Source of the DNA: an uncultured Prevotella sp.
GTDB taxonomy: Bacteria > Bacteroidota > Bacteroidia > Bacteroidales > Bacteroidaceae
Reading direction: 5' to 3'
Assembly: GCA_905233425.1 (NCBI GenBank)
Contig: CAJOEC010000026.1
Location: forward strand, 31,206 to 95,205
Length of the DNA: 64,000 nt
Shown here: piece after piece, positions 23,743-32,154 of the stretch
Position numbering within the stretch: the first letter of the stretch is position 1
How the letters are laid out: every line of letters begins with the position of its first letter
Position numbers and translations under genes: made by a program
Notes under the pieces: generated by a model
Database searches by the model: none
What the model was told of the DNA's origin: nothing
Seen by the model: only the letters and a program-made list of their open reading frames with translations

Positions 23743-24009
23743 TTTGCTGTTTCATAAATTCTTCGTATCTTTGCCCCATCGTTTGTTAGCCCATCCGTGG
23801 GCGGCGGGCGGTCATATATATGAGAAAGACGTTTTCGAACGTCTGTCGTTGTGGACTATGAATCTCGCAAATTCCTACCACCGCAACAGGCAGATTATAT
23901 AGTTCGTACTGGCGTGGGCTAACTGCGTTGTCTATCCTGTGTGGTGGAGGCAATGCGAGAGCCTATAGTCCCAGGGTAGGCGGAAGAAACAGACACCTAC
24001 GCCTTTTTT
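23743..24009 (+). ncRNA. Structured RNA element copy D, full length (promoter to T run)
   Basis: Promoter TTTG (23743-23746), N19, TATCTTTG (23766-23773). The predicted RNA of about 230 nt holds hairpin GCCCA-TCCG-TGGGC (23789-23802), hairpin AGACGTT-TTCG-AACGTCT (23827-23844), GGACTAT (23853-23859) with ATAGTTC (23899-23905) and GTTAGCCC (23785-23792) with GGGCTAAC (23916-23923). GGCGTGGG (23911-23918) can pair with CCTACGCC (23996-24003) just before TTTTTT. Several pairings exclude each other, and a second ATAGTCC (23965-23971) could replace the first. It could be a stand-alone small RNA or an attenuator leader for the BspA gene, whose start is 73 bases past the T run and which shows no promoter of its own. 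Confidence 0.62.
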
Positions 24010-24081
24010 GTGTGTATGTCAGAACTAAAGACCTTACTTTAATTGCCGAATTGGGGTGTGATAGGCAGGAAAAGGGAAAAA

Positions 24082-26802
24082 ATGAAATATACTCTACTAA
24101 CAGTGCTACTGTCATTGCTCATCCCATTTGCAGCCGTGGCAAAAGAGGCCTATGCCGTATATTATAACGGTACGCTGACGTTCTACTACGACAATCAGAA
24201 AAGTTCACGAACAGGAACCAAGTATTCATTGAACACGGGAACAAATGCCCCGGGATGGTACACCGACCATCGAAAGGACATCAAAAAGGCTGTCTTTAAC
24301 TCATCGTTTGCAGATGCAAGACCAACAAGCACGTACAGATGGTTCGCTGTCAAGGATTATCCCGAGAATTCAGGCCTCACAAATATCACAGGATTACAGT
24401 ATTTGAATACAAGTTCGGTGACCACAATGAAGTATATGTTCTATCGTTGCGAAAAGCTAACGAGTCTTGATGTAAGCAAATTCAATACGAGCAATGTTAC
24501 AGATATGAATTGTATGTTCGATTATTGCATAAAGCTAACGAGTCTTGACGTGAGTAATTATAACACAAGCAAGGTTACGGATATGGGCAACATGTTTTCC
24601 GATTGTAGCGGTTTGACAAGCCTCAACGTTGGTAACTTCGATACAAGCAAGGTCACGTATATGGGCAGTATGTTCTATAATTGCAAAAAACTAACCACTC
24701 TTAATGTGCGTAATTTTAACACAAGCAAAGTAACGAGCATGCGTTATATGTTCTATCGCTGCGATATAATCACCACTCTTAATGTTAGCAATTTTGACAC
24801 AAGCCATGTAACGGATATGAGTGATATGTTCTTTGGCTGCAGAAGTCTGACAAGCCTTGACGTGAGCAACTTCGACACAAGCAAAGTTACGAATATGAGT
24901 GGTATGTTCTTTGGTTGCAGCAGTCTGACAAGTCTTAATACAAGCAAATTCAATACAGGTAACGTTACTGACATGAAACAAATGTTCGAGGATTGCAATG
25001 CTCTGACAAGCATTGACGTCAGCAACTTCGACACAAGCAAAGTCACGGACATGGGCAGTATGTTCCGTCTTTGCAGCGGTCTAAGAAGCCTTGACGTTAG
25101 CAACTTCAACACAAGTAAAGTTACGGAGATGAGTGGCATTTTCCAAGGTTGCAGTGGTCTGACAAGCCTTGACGTTAGCAACTTCGACACAAGTAATGTG
25201 ACGAGGATGGTTTATATGTTCTTAAGCTGTAGCGGTCTGACAAGCCTTGACGTAAGCCATTTCAACACGAGCAAAGTCACGGATATGAACGGTATGTTCT
25301 GTGGTTGTAGTGGTCTTTCAAGCATAGACGTGCCCCATTTTAATACAAGTAAGGTTACGAGTATGACCAGAATGTTCGATGGCTGCAACGGTTTGACAAA
25401 CCTTGACGTTAGCCATTTTGACACAAGCAATGTTACGGGTATGGACAGAATGTTCGAGGGCTGCAGCGGTCTGACAAGCCTTGACGTGAGCAACTTCAAC
25501 ACAAGCAAGGTTTCGAGTATGTACTCCATGTACTCCATGTTCTGTGGTTGCAGCGGTTTAACAAGCCTTGACGTGAGCAACTTCAACACAAGCAATGTAA
25601 CGAATATGGGTTATATGTTCTGTGGCTGCAGCGGTCTGACAAGCCTTGACGTTAGCAACTTCGACACAAGCAAGGTTACGGATATGAAAGGTATGTTCTT
25701 TGGTTGCAGCGGTCTGTCAAGCCTTGACTTAAGTAGTTTTAACACAAGCAATGTTACCTATATGAATGAAAGAGGTCATGATGGGAATAATTTTGAAGAA
25801 GCTAATGGCATATTTGAAGGCTGCATAAATCTTAAAACAATCTATGCAGGGGAAGGTTGGAATACAGATAAAGTCACATATTCGAAAGTAATGTTCGCCA
25901 ACTGTCCCAACCTCGTTGGTGGTAAAGGCACGAGATATGATGAAAACCACGTGGATGCAGCCTACGCCCACATTGACGGTGGCCCAAGCAATCCTGGTTA
26001 TTTGACAGATGTAAAAGACAAGAAAGTGAGTAATGAAGTGGATCTCCAAGATCTCCTGGATGGAATTGATGAAGGAAGTGGAACGGAGGAACATCCATTC
26101 ATTGTGCCCGTTGCCAGCAGTGGGATGACTGTGGGAGGTAATGTGGATATAGACAAAGAGGTGCATCTTCTCTTCAATGGCGGCACTGGAGAACCATTAT
26201 GCATAGATTTCCATGGTGGTATCATTAGCGTCAACAACAAGAACAGCTCTCTATCATTCAACAATGTAATAATGACAACGGCAACAGCTAACTGTGGCGG
26301 CATCGTCAATGGTGGCAAGCTGCTGCTGACGGGCTGCACGGTGGCCGACGGACTGATTACGAACAGCGGCAGCGTCTTTATCGACGGCGTGACGGCAGTC
26401 AGCGGGATGACGAACAGACTTGGCGGACGCATATACATTACCAGTCCGATGACTAAGACTGTTAGCATCAGCATTTCCGAAAACGATATAGAGACGGGCA
26501 TACCCATCATCACTGGAGGAAACGACTACACACTCACCGCAGAGGATGCCACCCACATCAGCATCGCCCTGCCAGCCGCATACGAATGGAAATACGATGC
26601 GTCCAAACAAGCTATCGTCATCATCAAGAAAGGCGACTCCAACGATGACAATACGATTGATGTGGCCGACATCGCCACTATCATCAGCTACATGGCAGGT
26701 GACACAAAAGCTCTCGACCTGAAGAGCGTTGATGTGAACGGCGACGGTGTGGTAGATGTTGCGGATATTGCGTCCGTCATCAGCATCATGGCAGGAAAAT
26801 GA
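24082..26802 (+). CDS. BspA-like surface protein with about 19 DUF285 repeats and C-terminal dockerin-like doublet
   Basis: Starting at ATG 24082 (MKYTLLTVLLSLLIPFAAVA, signal peptide) the protein is 906 aa; the frame extends 13 codons upstream without a better start. About 19 units of 26 residues follow (consensus SLDVSNFDTSKVTDM..MF.GCSGLT), the DUF285 leucine-rich type seen in BspA-like adhesins. One unit contains a three-residue duplication (YSMYSM near 25520). The rest is a beta-rich region and then two Ca-binding dockerin-like units at about 848-906 (DSNDDNTIDVADIATIISYMAG and DVNGDGVVDVADIASVISIMAG). Likely exported to the surface for adhesion. It may be transcribed through RNA copy D. 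Confidence 0.9.
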   Translation: MKYTLLTVLLSLLIPFAAVAKEAYAVYYNGTLTFYYDNQKSSRTGTKYSLNTGTNAPGWYTDHRKDIKKAVFNSSFADARPTSTYRWFAVKDYPENSGLTNITGLQYLNTSSVTTMKYMFYRCEKLTSLDVSKFNTSNVTDMNCMFDYCIKLTSLDVSNYNTSKVTDMGNMFSDCSGLTSLNVGNFDTSKVTYMGSMFYNCKKLTTLNVRNFNTSKVTSMRYMFYRCDIITTLNVSNFDTSHVTDMSDMFFGCRSLTSLDVSNFDTSKVTNMSGMFFGCSSLTSLNTSKFNTGNVTDMKQMFEDCNALTSIDVSNFDTSKVTDMGSMFRLCSGLRSLDVSNFNTSKVTEMSGIFQGCSGLTSLDVSNFDTSNVTRMVYMFLSCSGLTSLDVSHFNTSKVTDMNGMFCGCSGLSSIDVPHFNTSKVTSMTRMFDGCNGLTNLDVSHFDTSNVTGMDRMFEGCSGLTSLDVSNFNTSKVSSMYSMYSMFCGCSGLTSLDVSNFNTSNVTNMGYMFCGCSGLTSLDVSNFDTSKVTDMKGMFFGCSGLSSLDLSSFNTSNVTYMNERGHDGNNFEEANGIFEGCINLKTIYAGEGWNTDKVTYSKVMFANCPNLVGGKGTRYDENHVDAAYAHIDGGPSNPGYLTDVKDKKVSNEVDLQDLLDGIDEGSGTEEHPFIVPVASSGMTVGGNVDIDKEVHLLFNGGTGEPLCIDFHGGIISVNNKNSSLSFNNVIMTTATANCGGIVNGGKLLLTGCTVADGLITNSGSVFIDGVTAVSGMTNRLGGRIYITSPMTKTVSISISENDIETGIPIITGGNDYTLTAEDATHISIALPAAYEWKYDASKQAIVIIKKGDSNDDNTIDVADIATIISYMAGDTKALDLKSVDVNGDGVVDVADIASVISIMAGK

Positions 26803-26839
26803 GATTCCCTTTTTTATTAATCATTTAAATTTTAGTACT

Positions 26840-29800
26840 ATGAAACAATTAACATTCAAAAACAGGTTGCGCTTTTTGGCCATTATGGTATTGCTGACAG
26901 CAATGCAAACCGCGAGCGCACAGGGACAGAAAGATTTGCAACAGCTGCTCGACGAGATCCCAGTTAACCTCACCCGTGCTGAGAGTGACATTACGGAAAT
27001 TGACATTTCCAGCTTCACGGAGCCGTACACGACTACACTTTATGTGCGAAATCAAAGTGTGCGCTTTGTAAACGGAACCATCACTCAGGCTGCTTCATTT
27101 AGTGGCCCGCTGATACAGATACAAAACGGTTATACTTTGGAACTGGCAGGCACGGCTACATTAGCTGGAAACAATCTGAAGTCTGACAAGCCACTTGTTG
27201 ATGTAGCGGATGGATTGTTTAGGACTTATGGTAATATAATAAACATTTATGGAGGTGTCAACCCTACGCCAAATACTGATATGAATACAGCTGTGGAGCT
27301 GTCTGGCAGCAAATCCCAATATAGTCAGTCAATTGATCCGGCTCAACCATCAGGTCAGATCCAGGGACGAATTGAGAACAATAAAGGTGGCGGCATAAGC
27401 TTGAATGGAGGAATGGTAGGACGTGTTTCTACATCAAAAGGATTTAGTCTTAGTAACACAATTATCCAAGCCAATGTATATTTCTATAGTCAAGATATAA
27501 GTATTACACTTACCTCCCCATTAATTAGCCCATTATATCTTAGTAACTATGCTAAAGACCAGATGGTGATAAACGGAATTGTGTCCTATCCAGGTATCAA
27601 CTACCATGTCACTGCTGACGATATGGAAAAAGTTGTGTTGGGGAACAACACCAATAATTATGTATTGGAGCTTGTTGACTACATTAATTTAAATAATGGT
27701 TTACAACAAGATATTGGTGGAGCAATCTATGTCCGTGAAGCTGCCCCTTCAATAAACCCAAATAATATCACCAATGAGGATGACCTTCAGAAAATCCTTG
27801 ACCAGATAGCAGCGCAGAAGCCTACCGAGCCTGTTGAGGTGAAAATTGCGGATGCCGGCATTGTGCTCACTAAAAGCATCTGGGCGGGAGAAAACTGTAA
27901 GGCAACCATTACTGGTGGTCCTATTTCAGTAAAGCAGGGTTTCGATAACGTCTTGTTCTATGTTGCTTATGATGCATACCTTGGCTTCAGCAATATCAGT
28001 TTCGATTTCAGAAACGCGCAATTACTTTCGTCATGCTTTTGGGTATATGGTGAGCTTGAGATGGCTGAAAGTGTGGAATATAAGAATATTTCCAGCGACA
28101 TAATCAAAACGCACAGCAATAGCTATGGATTCTATGTCAATGACAGAGGACATGTGATTCTGCATGGAGGCAACATTCCTGCTATCAACGGAAATGTCGC
28201 TCATAATATGGGCAATATAGAAATGCGAGGAGATCTTTTCAAATATGGGGCCGGCATATATAATTATCGTAACCCGAATAATATGTCATTTGTAATTATG
28301 GGAAAGATCCACCTTCTATCAAGTATCCCCGAAACAACCCAATGGACTATCAATGGCAACTGGGATATATATCCACTGGAGACACCCTTCATAGAAGGCT
28401 CCGACGGCTATACCCTGCAGGCCTCCGACTACTGGCAGATGCGATTCACGGGCCTACCCACCGCAGAGTGTGACGGCCGGACACAGTACTTCGATGGCTC
28501 CACAAACAGCATAAAGCTGAAGGAATACAACAGCCTACAGTGCCTGCTCGACGGTGGAGGCAGCGAGGTGGACGTGCCATGCACGGGTGTGGATGCCGGC
28601 CAGGACGTAAACGTTGACCTTCAGACGCTGCTCGATGGCGGCGGCTGCGACAACTCTGAGACTGAACCGCCAGTGATATGGCTGCCGGGTGGATGCGTGT
28701 TCTTCCCGTGGCGTGATGTCGCCGATCCTACCATCGTCAGGGATGTGACTTTCGACTCGTACAGTTCAGGTCACCGCGTGTATATCCGCCGCAGAGTCAC
28801 TTATGAACGAAACGTGCGTGCCCGCAACTTCATCGTGTTCATCATTGTTGAGAGGGGAGGCTACCTCATCTGGCGGAACGCCTGGACGGAGAATGTGCTC
28901 TACCCGATATACAACGACGGTGGCACCGTGGATATAGTGGGCGGCAAACTCACCGGCACGAGCTACAACCTTAACAGCGGTATCTTTAACATTTGGGGCA
29001 CTACGAATGTGAATATCATCGACAACAATGCCACGCTCACTCTTGGCGGCGGCGTGACGGTGAGCGAGATAAAGCAGGGCCCGCTGGGAATATTAATCCT
29101 GGCGAGCAAGCTGGCCAGCCGTTGGGTAATAGACCTCACCAGGCATAGGGCCAATGAGTATGTTGACGGCCAAATAATAGTGAAGGGTAGCAGCGACTAC
29201 AGGCTCACAGCTGCCGACATGGCACTGATGGATTTCAGGCTGCCCACGGGCTGCAGCGTCACGCTCGACACCAGCCGCAACGCCATCGTGCTACATGTAC
29301 CGACATTCCCCAAGGGCGACGTGAACTTAGACATGGCGGTAGATGTGGCCGACATCGCCACCGTCATAAGTGTGATGGCAGGGGCTGAAACGGGGTCTGT
29401 AGTTGCCGACGTGAACGGCGACGGCGCAGTGGACGTGGCCGACATTGCCACCATCATCAGCATCATGGCCGGAGGCGGCAGCGACACTACCGACCCCAGG
29501 GCCGTGAACCTGGGCCTGCCCAGCGGTACGCTATGGGCAAGCATGAACGTCGGGGCCAACTCGGCAGAAGATTTCGGCAGCTATTTCGCATGGGGTGAAA
29601 CCACAGTGAGCAGCTACTACGGATGGAACAGCTACAAGTGGTCGGGCAGCACCCAGACAAGCATGACAAAATACTGCACCTCTGCGACCTACGGCACTGT
29701 TGACGGCAAGACGCAGCTCGACCTCGACGACGATGCTGCCCATGCAGCATGGGGCGGAGACTGGCATACGCCCACTATTGGGGATATTGAGGAGCTGATC

Positions 29801-31012
29801 AACAATACCACCAACGAGTGGGTTACGATAAACGGTGCCACGGGATGCAGGTTCAAAAGCAAGACCAACGGAAACAGTATCTTCCTGCCTGCCGCCGGCT
29901 ATTACATCGGCTCAAGCCTGGGCAATGTCGGTCTCATGGGCTGCTACTGGTCATCGACACTTCAGGAGAATGAGCAGTATGCGGCCAAGATACTCTACGT
30001 GGCTTCTGGCACTGCTGCCTCAGACTACAATTTCTACCGCTATGTGGGCCAGCCCGTGCGCCCAGTCTGCAAGAATGGGAACAGCGGTGGCGATGACTAC
30101 AGCAAGTACGACAACGTGATACACCCCGAGACCCCATTCAAGCACAGCGACGGCGAAATGCCTTGCATCAGCGTGGACCAGATAACGGCCACGGTGGATG
30201 CCAACGGAGAGGCCCTGCCCGGAGGAGCCAACATCATAGCAGTGACTACAAGCGTGCAGATAGAATACCTATACATCGCTGTCAGCGACCAGCAGGGCTA
30301 CTACATAAAAGCTGTTGACTCGCCCGAGGTACGCGACGGCAAGTACGTGTACCGCGTGCCGCTGCTGTTCCCGCAGACGTGGGACTATGGAGTGGTGGTG
30401 ACCGTCAGCGGACGCACCAAGGACGGACTCGCCTTTGCCTGCAAGGAGCTGCATATAGGCTACCACAAGGCCGGCACAGGAGCACTGCAGGTGAGCCTCA
30501 CCTTCGAGAACGAGAAGGACGTTGACCTACACCTCTATACCCCGAGCGGCAAGCACTATTACTGGAACAACAAGGGTGGCAACATGACCGACAGCAACGG
30601 CAACACGGTGTACGCCGGACTGGACATGGACTCAAACGCACTATGCAATATTGACGGGAAGAACAATGAGAACATCACCCTGCCCGAAGAGATGCTTGAG
30701 GAGGGTACTTACCGTGTGGTGGTAAATATGTTCAAAAACTGCGACGCGAGCGTGGCTACGGGCTGGACTTGCGTGGCCTACCGTGGTGGCCAGCTGATAA
30801 GCAACCAACTCAGCCAATATGGCAACCCGGCCTCCGGCGTGTACCCTGTTGGACAGGCCAGAGGCGACATGACCGAGGTGATGAGGTTCACGGTGGAGAA
30901 ATCGTCACTGTCACGTGCGGCAAAGCGCAAGGAGTACACCTTCACGCCCGTGCCTCTTGACGAGAAAGCCATTATGAAGCTTGAAGAGGAGAAGGCCCGA
31001 ATTGGTGAATGA
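26840..31012 (+). CDS. Giant secreted mosaic protein (beta-helix, dockerin-like doublet, FISUMP, DUF2135-like)
   Basis: From ATG 26840 (MKQLTFKNRLRFLAIMVLLTAMQTASAQ, signal peptide) the protein is 1390 aa. Residues about 30-820 are repetitive beta-rich sequence, perhaps a parallel beta-helix. A dockerin-like doublet lies at about 823-877 (DVNLDMAVDVADIATVISVMAG, DVNGDGAVDVADIATIISIMAG). Residues about 885-1078 look like the FISUMP domain (VNLGLPSGTLWASMNVGA, YFAWGETTV, WGGDWHTPTIGDIEELI, CYWSSTLQENEQYAAKILY, GQPVRPVC). About 1213-1311 resembles DUF2135 (VSLTFENEKDVDLHLYTPSGK). The doublet is internal, unlike the usual C-terminal place. The gene begins 37 bases after the BspA gene and ends at a terminator, so the two may be co-transcribed. 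Likely surface located; binding target unknown. Confidence 0.85.
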   Translation: MKQLTFKNRLRFLAIMVLLTAMQTASAQGQKDLQQLLDEIPVNLTRAESDITEIDISSFTEPYTTTLYVRNQSVRFVNGTITQAASFSGPLIQIQNGYTLELAGTATLAGNNLKSDKPLVDVADGLFRTYGNIINIYGGVNPTPNTDMNTAVELSGSKSQYSQSIDPAQPSGQIQGRIENNKGGGISLNGGMVGRVSTSKGFSLSNTIIQANVYFYSQDISITLTSPLISPLYLSNYAKDQMVINGIVSYPGINYHVTADDMEKVVLGNNTNNYVLELVDYINLNNGLQQDIGGAIYVREAAPSINPNNITNEDDLQKILDQIAAQKPTEPVEVKIADAGIVLTKSIWAGENCKATITGGPISVKQGFDNVLFYVAYDAYLGFSNISFDFRNAQLLSSCFWVYGELEMAESVEYKNISSDIIKTHSNSYGFYVNDRGHVILHGGNIPAINGNVAHNMGNIEMRGDLFKYGAGIYNYRNPNNMSFVIMGKIHLLSSIPETTQWTINGNWDIYPLETPFIEGSDGYTLQASDYWQMRFTGLPTAECDGRTQYFDGSTNSIKLKEYNSLQCLLDGGGSEVDVPCTGVDAGQDVNVDLQTLLDGGGCDNSETEPPVIWLPGGCVFFPWRDVADPTIVRDVTFDSYSSGHRVYIRRRVTYERNVRARNFIVFIIVERGGYLIWRNAWTENVLYPIYNDGGTVDIVGGKLTGTSYNLNSGIFNIWGTTNVNIIDNNATLTLGGGVTVSEIKQGPLGILILASKLASRWVIDLTRHRANEYVDGQIIVKGSSDYRLTAADMALMDFRLPTGCSVTLDTSRNAIVLHVPTFPKGDVNLDMAVDVADIATVISVMAGAETGSVVADVNGDGAVDVADIATIISIMAGGGSDTTDPRAVNLGLPSGTLWASMNVGANSAEDFGSYFAWGETTVSSYYGWNSYKWSGSTQTSMTKYCTSATYGTVDGKTQLDLDDDAAHAAWGGDWHTPTIGDIEELINNTTNEWVTINGATGCRFKSKTNGNSIFLPAAGYYIGSSLGNVGLMGCYWSSTLQENEQYAAKILYVASGTAASDYNFYRYVGQPVRPVCKNGNSGGDDYSKYDNVIHPETPFKHSDGEMPCISVDQITATVDANGEALPGGANIIAVTTSVQIEYLYIAVSDQQGYYIKAVDSPEVRDGKYVYRVPLLFPQTWDYGVVVTVSGRTKDGLAFACKELHIGYHKAGTGALQVSLTFENEKDVDLHLYTPSGKHYYWNNKGGNMTDSNGNTVYAGLDMDSNALCNIDGKNNENITLPEEMLEEGTYRVVVNMFKNCDASVATGWTCVAYRGGQLISNQLSQYGNPASGVYPVGQARGDMTEVMRFTVEKSSLSRAAKRKEYTFTPVPLDEKAIMKLEEEKARIGE

Positions 31013-31052
31013 CTCCATCGAAGGATTATAGTCGAACATCAAAAGGTAAAAC

Positions 31053-31101
31053 AAAGTTTATCGGAACCGCTCGTTTTTCGTGCGATTCCGATAACTTTTT
31101 T
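31053..31101 (+). terminator. Terminator after mosaic protein gene
   Basis: AAAGTTTATCGGAA (31053-31066) pairs with TTCCGATAACTTTTTT (31086-31101), one bulged base, followed by a T run; 40 bases after the stop. Confidence 0.8.
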
Positions 31102-31139
31102 ATTTGCTGCGTCGCGGCGAAGTGGCCCTGGCGGGCCAT

Positions 31140-31165
31140 CGGGCTGGCACGGGGCCTGCCCCTAC
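31140..31165. repeat. GTAGGGGCAGG repeat, inverted copy
   Basis: Reverse-oriented 26-bp unit (CGGGCTGGCAC ... CCTGCCCCTAC) downstream of the terminator; same family as 20810-20835. Confidence 0.7.
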
Positions 31166-31246
31166 ACCAGATGTCTATCAGAGTCCCTGCCGCAGGTCTC
31201 TGCGAACTCTCAGAAAATAGCCTCGCCACCTCTGCGTCCCTGTTGG

Positions 31247-31467
31247 TCACTTTATCCTGTCGGCAATGATTCCAGGGATGAAAAGGGTTCCCGCATGACT
31301 GAAATTCGCGTCGATATTCGCTACATACTTGCGATCCATTCCCTCCTCAGTGGCGAAATTATTAAGGGCCGCAATGCTGACGGGGCGCTCGAAATGCTTG
31401 TACTTACACTCCACAGCAACCCTGCGCAGCGGGCCGTCGAGCACGAAGCGATATGGAGGCGATAAGT
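31247..31467 (-). pseudogene. C-terminal fragment of an ATPase/nuclease-like protein
   Basis: An open frame of about 73 codons has no proper start and reads YLSPPYRFVLDGPLRRVAVECKYKHF ... NFATEEGMDRKYVANIDANF ... LFIPGIIADRI. This looks like the end of the large Bacteroidetes ATPases that finish with a restriction-nuclease-like domain (VECKYKHF). An in-frame stop precedes it and the rest of the gene is absent. It lies at the edge of a repeat-rich region, so the 5' part was probably lost by recombination. Family assignment is tentative. Confidence 0.55.
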
Positions 31468-32151
31468 AATCTAATCAGATCTCTCTCTCAATTTTGAGCG
31501 GAGCGACCTGTGTAGGGGCAGGCCCCGTGCCAGCCCGATGCCCCAAGGGGGCACAATGCCGGCCTCCTCGCGTCTCTCCCGAAATCGTCCCCGACTTTCC
31601 GGTGTAGGGGCAGGCCCTGTGCCAGCCCGATGCCCCAAAGGGGCATAATGTCGGCCTCCTCGCGTCTCTCCCGAAATCGTCTCCGACACGCTAAAAAGTT
31701 CGCACCGGGCGGACTTCCAGTTCGCGCCGTGCGAACTCCCAGTCCGCGCCGGGCGAACTCCGAGTTCGCACGGCGCGAAAGCGGTCACCGCTCAATAGCC
31801 GGGTGGTGCGGAGCACCCCCGGATAGACAGATTGGGGTGGCATCGACCCTGAAGGGGTCGCCCGCTGTGCCATTGGGGCACTCTTTCAGAGTGCTTGCTA
31901 TGGTCTTTATGCTGTCCGCAGGTCCTTCGGACACAGCGGTTATTGAGCGGAGACGCTTTCAGCGTCATTCGGCAGTTCCAATCGCAGCATACTTTTTGGG
32001 GCACGTAGGGACGCGACGTGTCGCGTCCGAAACAGTCACAATACGGACGCGACACGTCACAAAGCGGGCGCGACACGTCACAAATACGGACGTGACACGT
32101 CACAAATACGGACGTGACACGTCACAAATACGGACGCGACACGTCGCGTCC
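31468..32151. repeat. Repeat graveyard: several palindromic families side by side
   Basis: No intact gene is visible in these 684 bases. From left to right: two GTAGGGGCAGG units (31512-31537, 31604-31629), each followed by ATGCCCCAAGGGGGCA-like palindromes and by the same GCCTCCTCGCGTCTCTCCC stretch; a ladder of TTCGCGCCG/GAACTCGGAG units (31692-31789); short palindromes around GCCCGCTGTGCCATTGGGGCA, AGAGTGCT and CGCTTTCAGCGTC; and a tandem GGACGCGACACGTC array (32005-32154). Confidence 0.7.
31692..31789. repeat. GTTCGC/GCGAAC ladder repeat, copy 1
   Basis: Four alternating units built from AAAAGTTCGCACCGGGCGGAC, TTCCAGTTCGCGCCG and CCGCGCCGGGCGAACTCC give a self-complementary ladder of about 98 bp. 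A near-identical ladder in the opposite orientation lies at 61674-61760. Confidence 0.7.
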
Positions 32152-32154
32152 CTA
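32005..32154. repeat. GGACGCGACACGTC tandem palindrome array
   Basis: One full GTAGGGACGCG unit (32005-32028), then about four 22-nt units (ACGGACGYGACACGTCACAAAT), then an inverted full unit ending CCCTAC at 32154. The outer units are inverted copies, so the whole array is itself a large palindrome. Its last bases give the stop codon of the flippase gene. Confidence 0.72.

Noticed and set aside
24691..25595. Long open frames on the minus strand opposite the BspA repeats
   Set aside because: They mirror the repeat units of the plus-strand gene; codon pattern and lack of starts or promoters show that they are shadows.
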